In this document: piece by piece, positions 63,747-64,000 of the stretch
Layout of the letters: the number at the start of each line of letters is the position of its first letter
Position numbering within the stretch: position 1 is the stretch's first letter
From: Candidatus Poribacteria bacterium
GTDB taxonomy: Bacteria > Poribacteria > WGA-4E > WGA-3G
DNA: 64,000 nt
Direction of reading: 5' to 3'
Assembly: GCA_026706025.1 (NCBI GenBank)
Contig: JAPOZO010000010.1
Coordinates: forward strand, 52,702-116,701
The notes under the pieces: generated by a model
Told to the model about the DNA's origin: nothing
What the model saw: the letters and a program-made list of their open reading frames with translations, nothing else
Databases searched by the model: none
Program-made: the position numbers and the translations under genes

Positions 63747-64000
63747 CCATAGGTGTCAATTTAGGGAGTTTTTGAGGTATTTTGGAACAGTCTTTCTACA
63801 AATGCCGCCCCTACGGGGCTAACGGTCTCGGGCAAACACGGTTCTACATAGATATCGTCCCTACGGGACTAAAGAGGTTTCTGAAGTCTTCAGTCCTGTA
63901 AGGACGCAATGTTTATAGAAGGACGTTTCAAAGAAGTCTTCAACCCAGAGCCATTCAGTTTTCGTTATTAGAAATTTTCTATGATCTTTAGAGCATGTGC
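63747..64000. mobile_element. CCATAGGTGTC-type element, tandem array copy 3 (incomplete)
   Basis: A left end CCATAGGTGTCAATTTAGGG starts at 63747, followed by CCCTACGGGGCTAA and GTCCCTACGGGACTAAAGAG modules. The expected right end would fall at or beyond the window edge. Its interior differs from copies 1 and 2. Confidence 0.6.

Overview
The window looks like a chromosome segment of an uncultivated marine bacterium. The best guess, by inference from gene content only, is Candidatus Poribacteria or a close relative. The reasons are arylsulfatases, phytanoyl-CoA dioxygenase-like enzymes, internalin-type LRR, WD40, cohesin and dockerin proteins, a TnpB fragment, Uma2-like and toxin-antitoxin genes, and very many short dispersed repeats between genes. 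There is no rRNA, recognisable tRNA, CRISPR array or prophage. A 16S marker or a genome-wide search would be needed to settle the taxon.

Layout. 1-2 kb: edge of an IS200/IS605-type tnpB, a Uma2-family nuclease-like gene and a RelE/ParE-type toxin-antitoxin pair. 2-9.6 kb: two near-duplicate sulfatases, a TOPRIM-like plus AAA ATPase pair, a PhyH oxygenase, an SDR carrying a leftover small-protein leader, and a possible toxin-like/DUF2283 pair. 9.6-14.1 kb: a general L-amino-acid ABC transporter (aapJQMP). 14.5-26.2 kb: housekeeping and metabolic genes (TPR protein, trans-sulfuration enzyme, MGMT, SCP2, PhyH, VOC, YugP-type protease, amidohydrolase), an outer-membrane PorV-like/SPOR protein and a secreted beta-propeller protein. 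27-47.6 kb: an accessory island of large exported or modular proteins. It holds a c-type cytochrome-LRR-cohesin-dockerin protein, a 15-blade WD40 protein, five copies of an unrecognised protein family arranged 3+2, a paired family of exported proteins, a membrane-tethered ECF sigma factor fused to LRRs, and an LRR-glycosidase-dockerin protein. Gene wreckage lies between them. 47.7-56.4 kb: core genes (rpsT, rsmB, thiE, thiD, murJ, hisF and a branched-chain-type aminotransferase). 56.5-64 kb: a RAYT transposase inside a repeat element, a 1308-residue lamin-tail-domain surface protein, an AT-rich 220-bp repeat array and a tandem array of the same repeat element.

Two things stand out. First, a family of 250-990 bp inverted-repeat elements with ends close to CCATAGGTGTCAATTTAG. 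At least six copies can be delimited here, and five have 17-18 bp direct repeats at their borders. They tend to sit inside the family's own hairpin, and one carries a RAYT gene. Second, the sigma-TM-LRR fusion and the five-member family beginning MEPRFTRGEYW, a winged-helix-like protein found in clustered diverging copies. The cohesin and dockerin modules on three loci in the same island suggest assembly of exported proteins on the cell surface, but that is inference.
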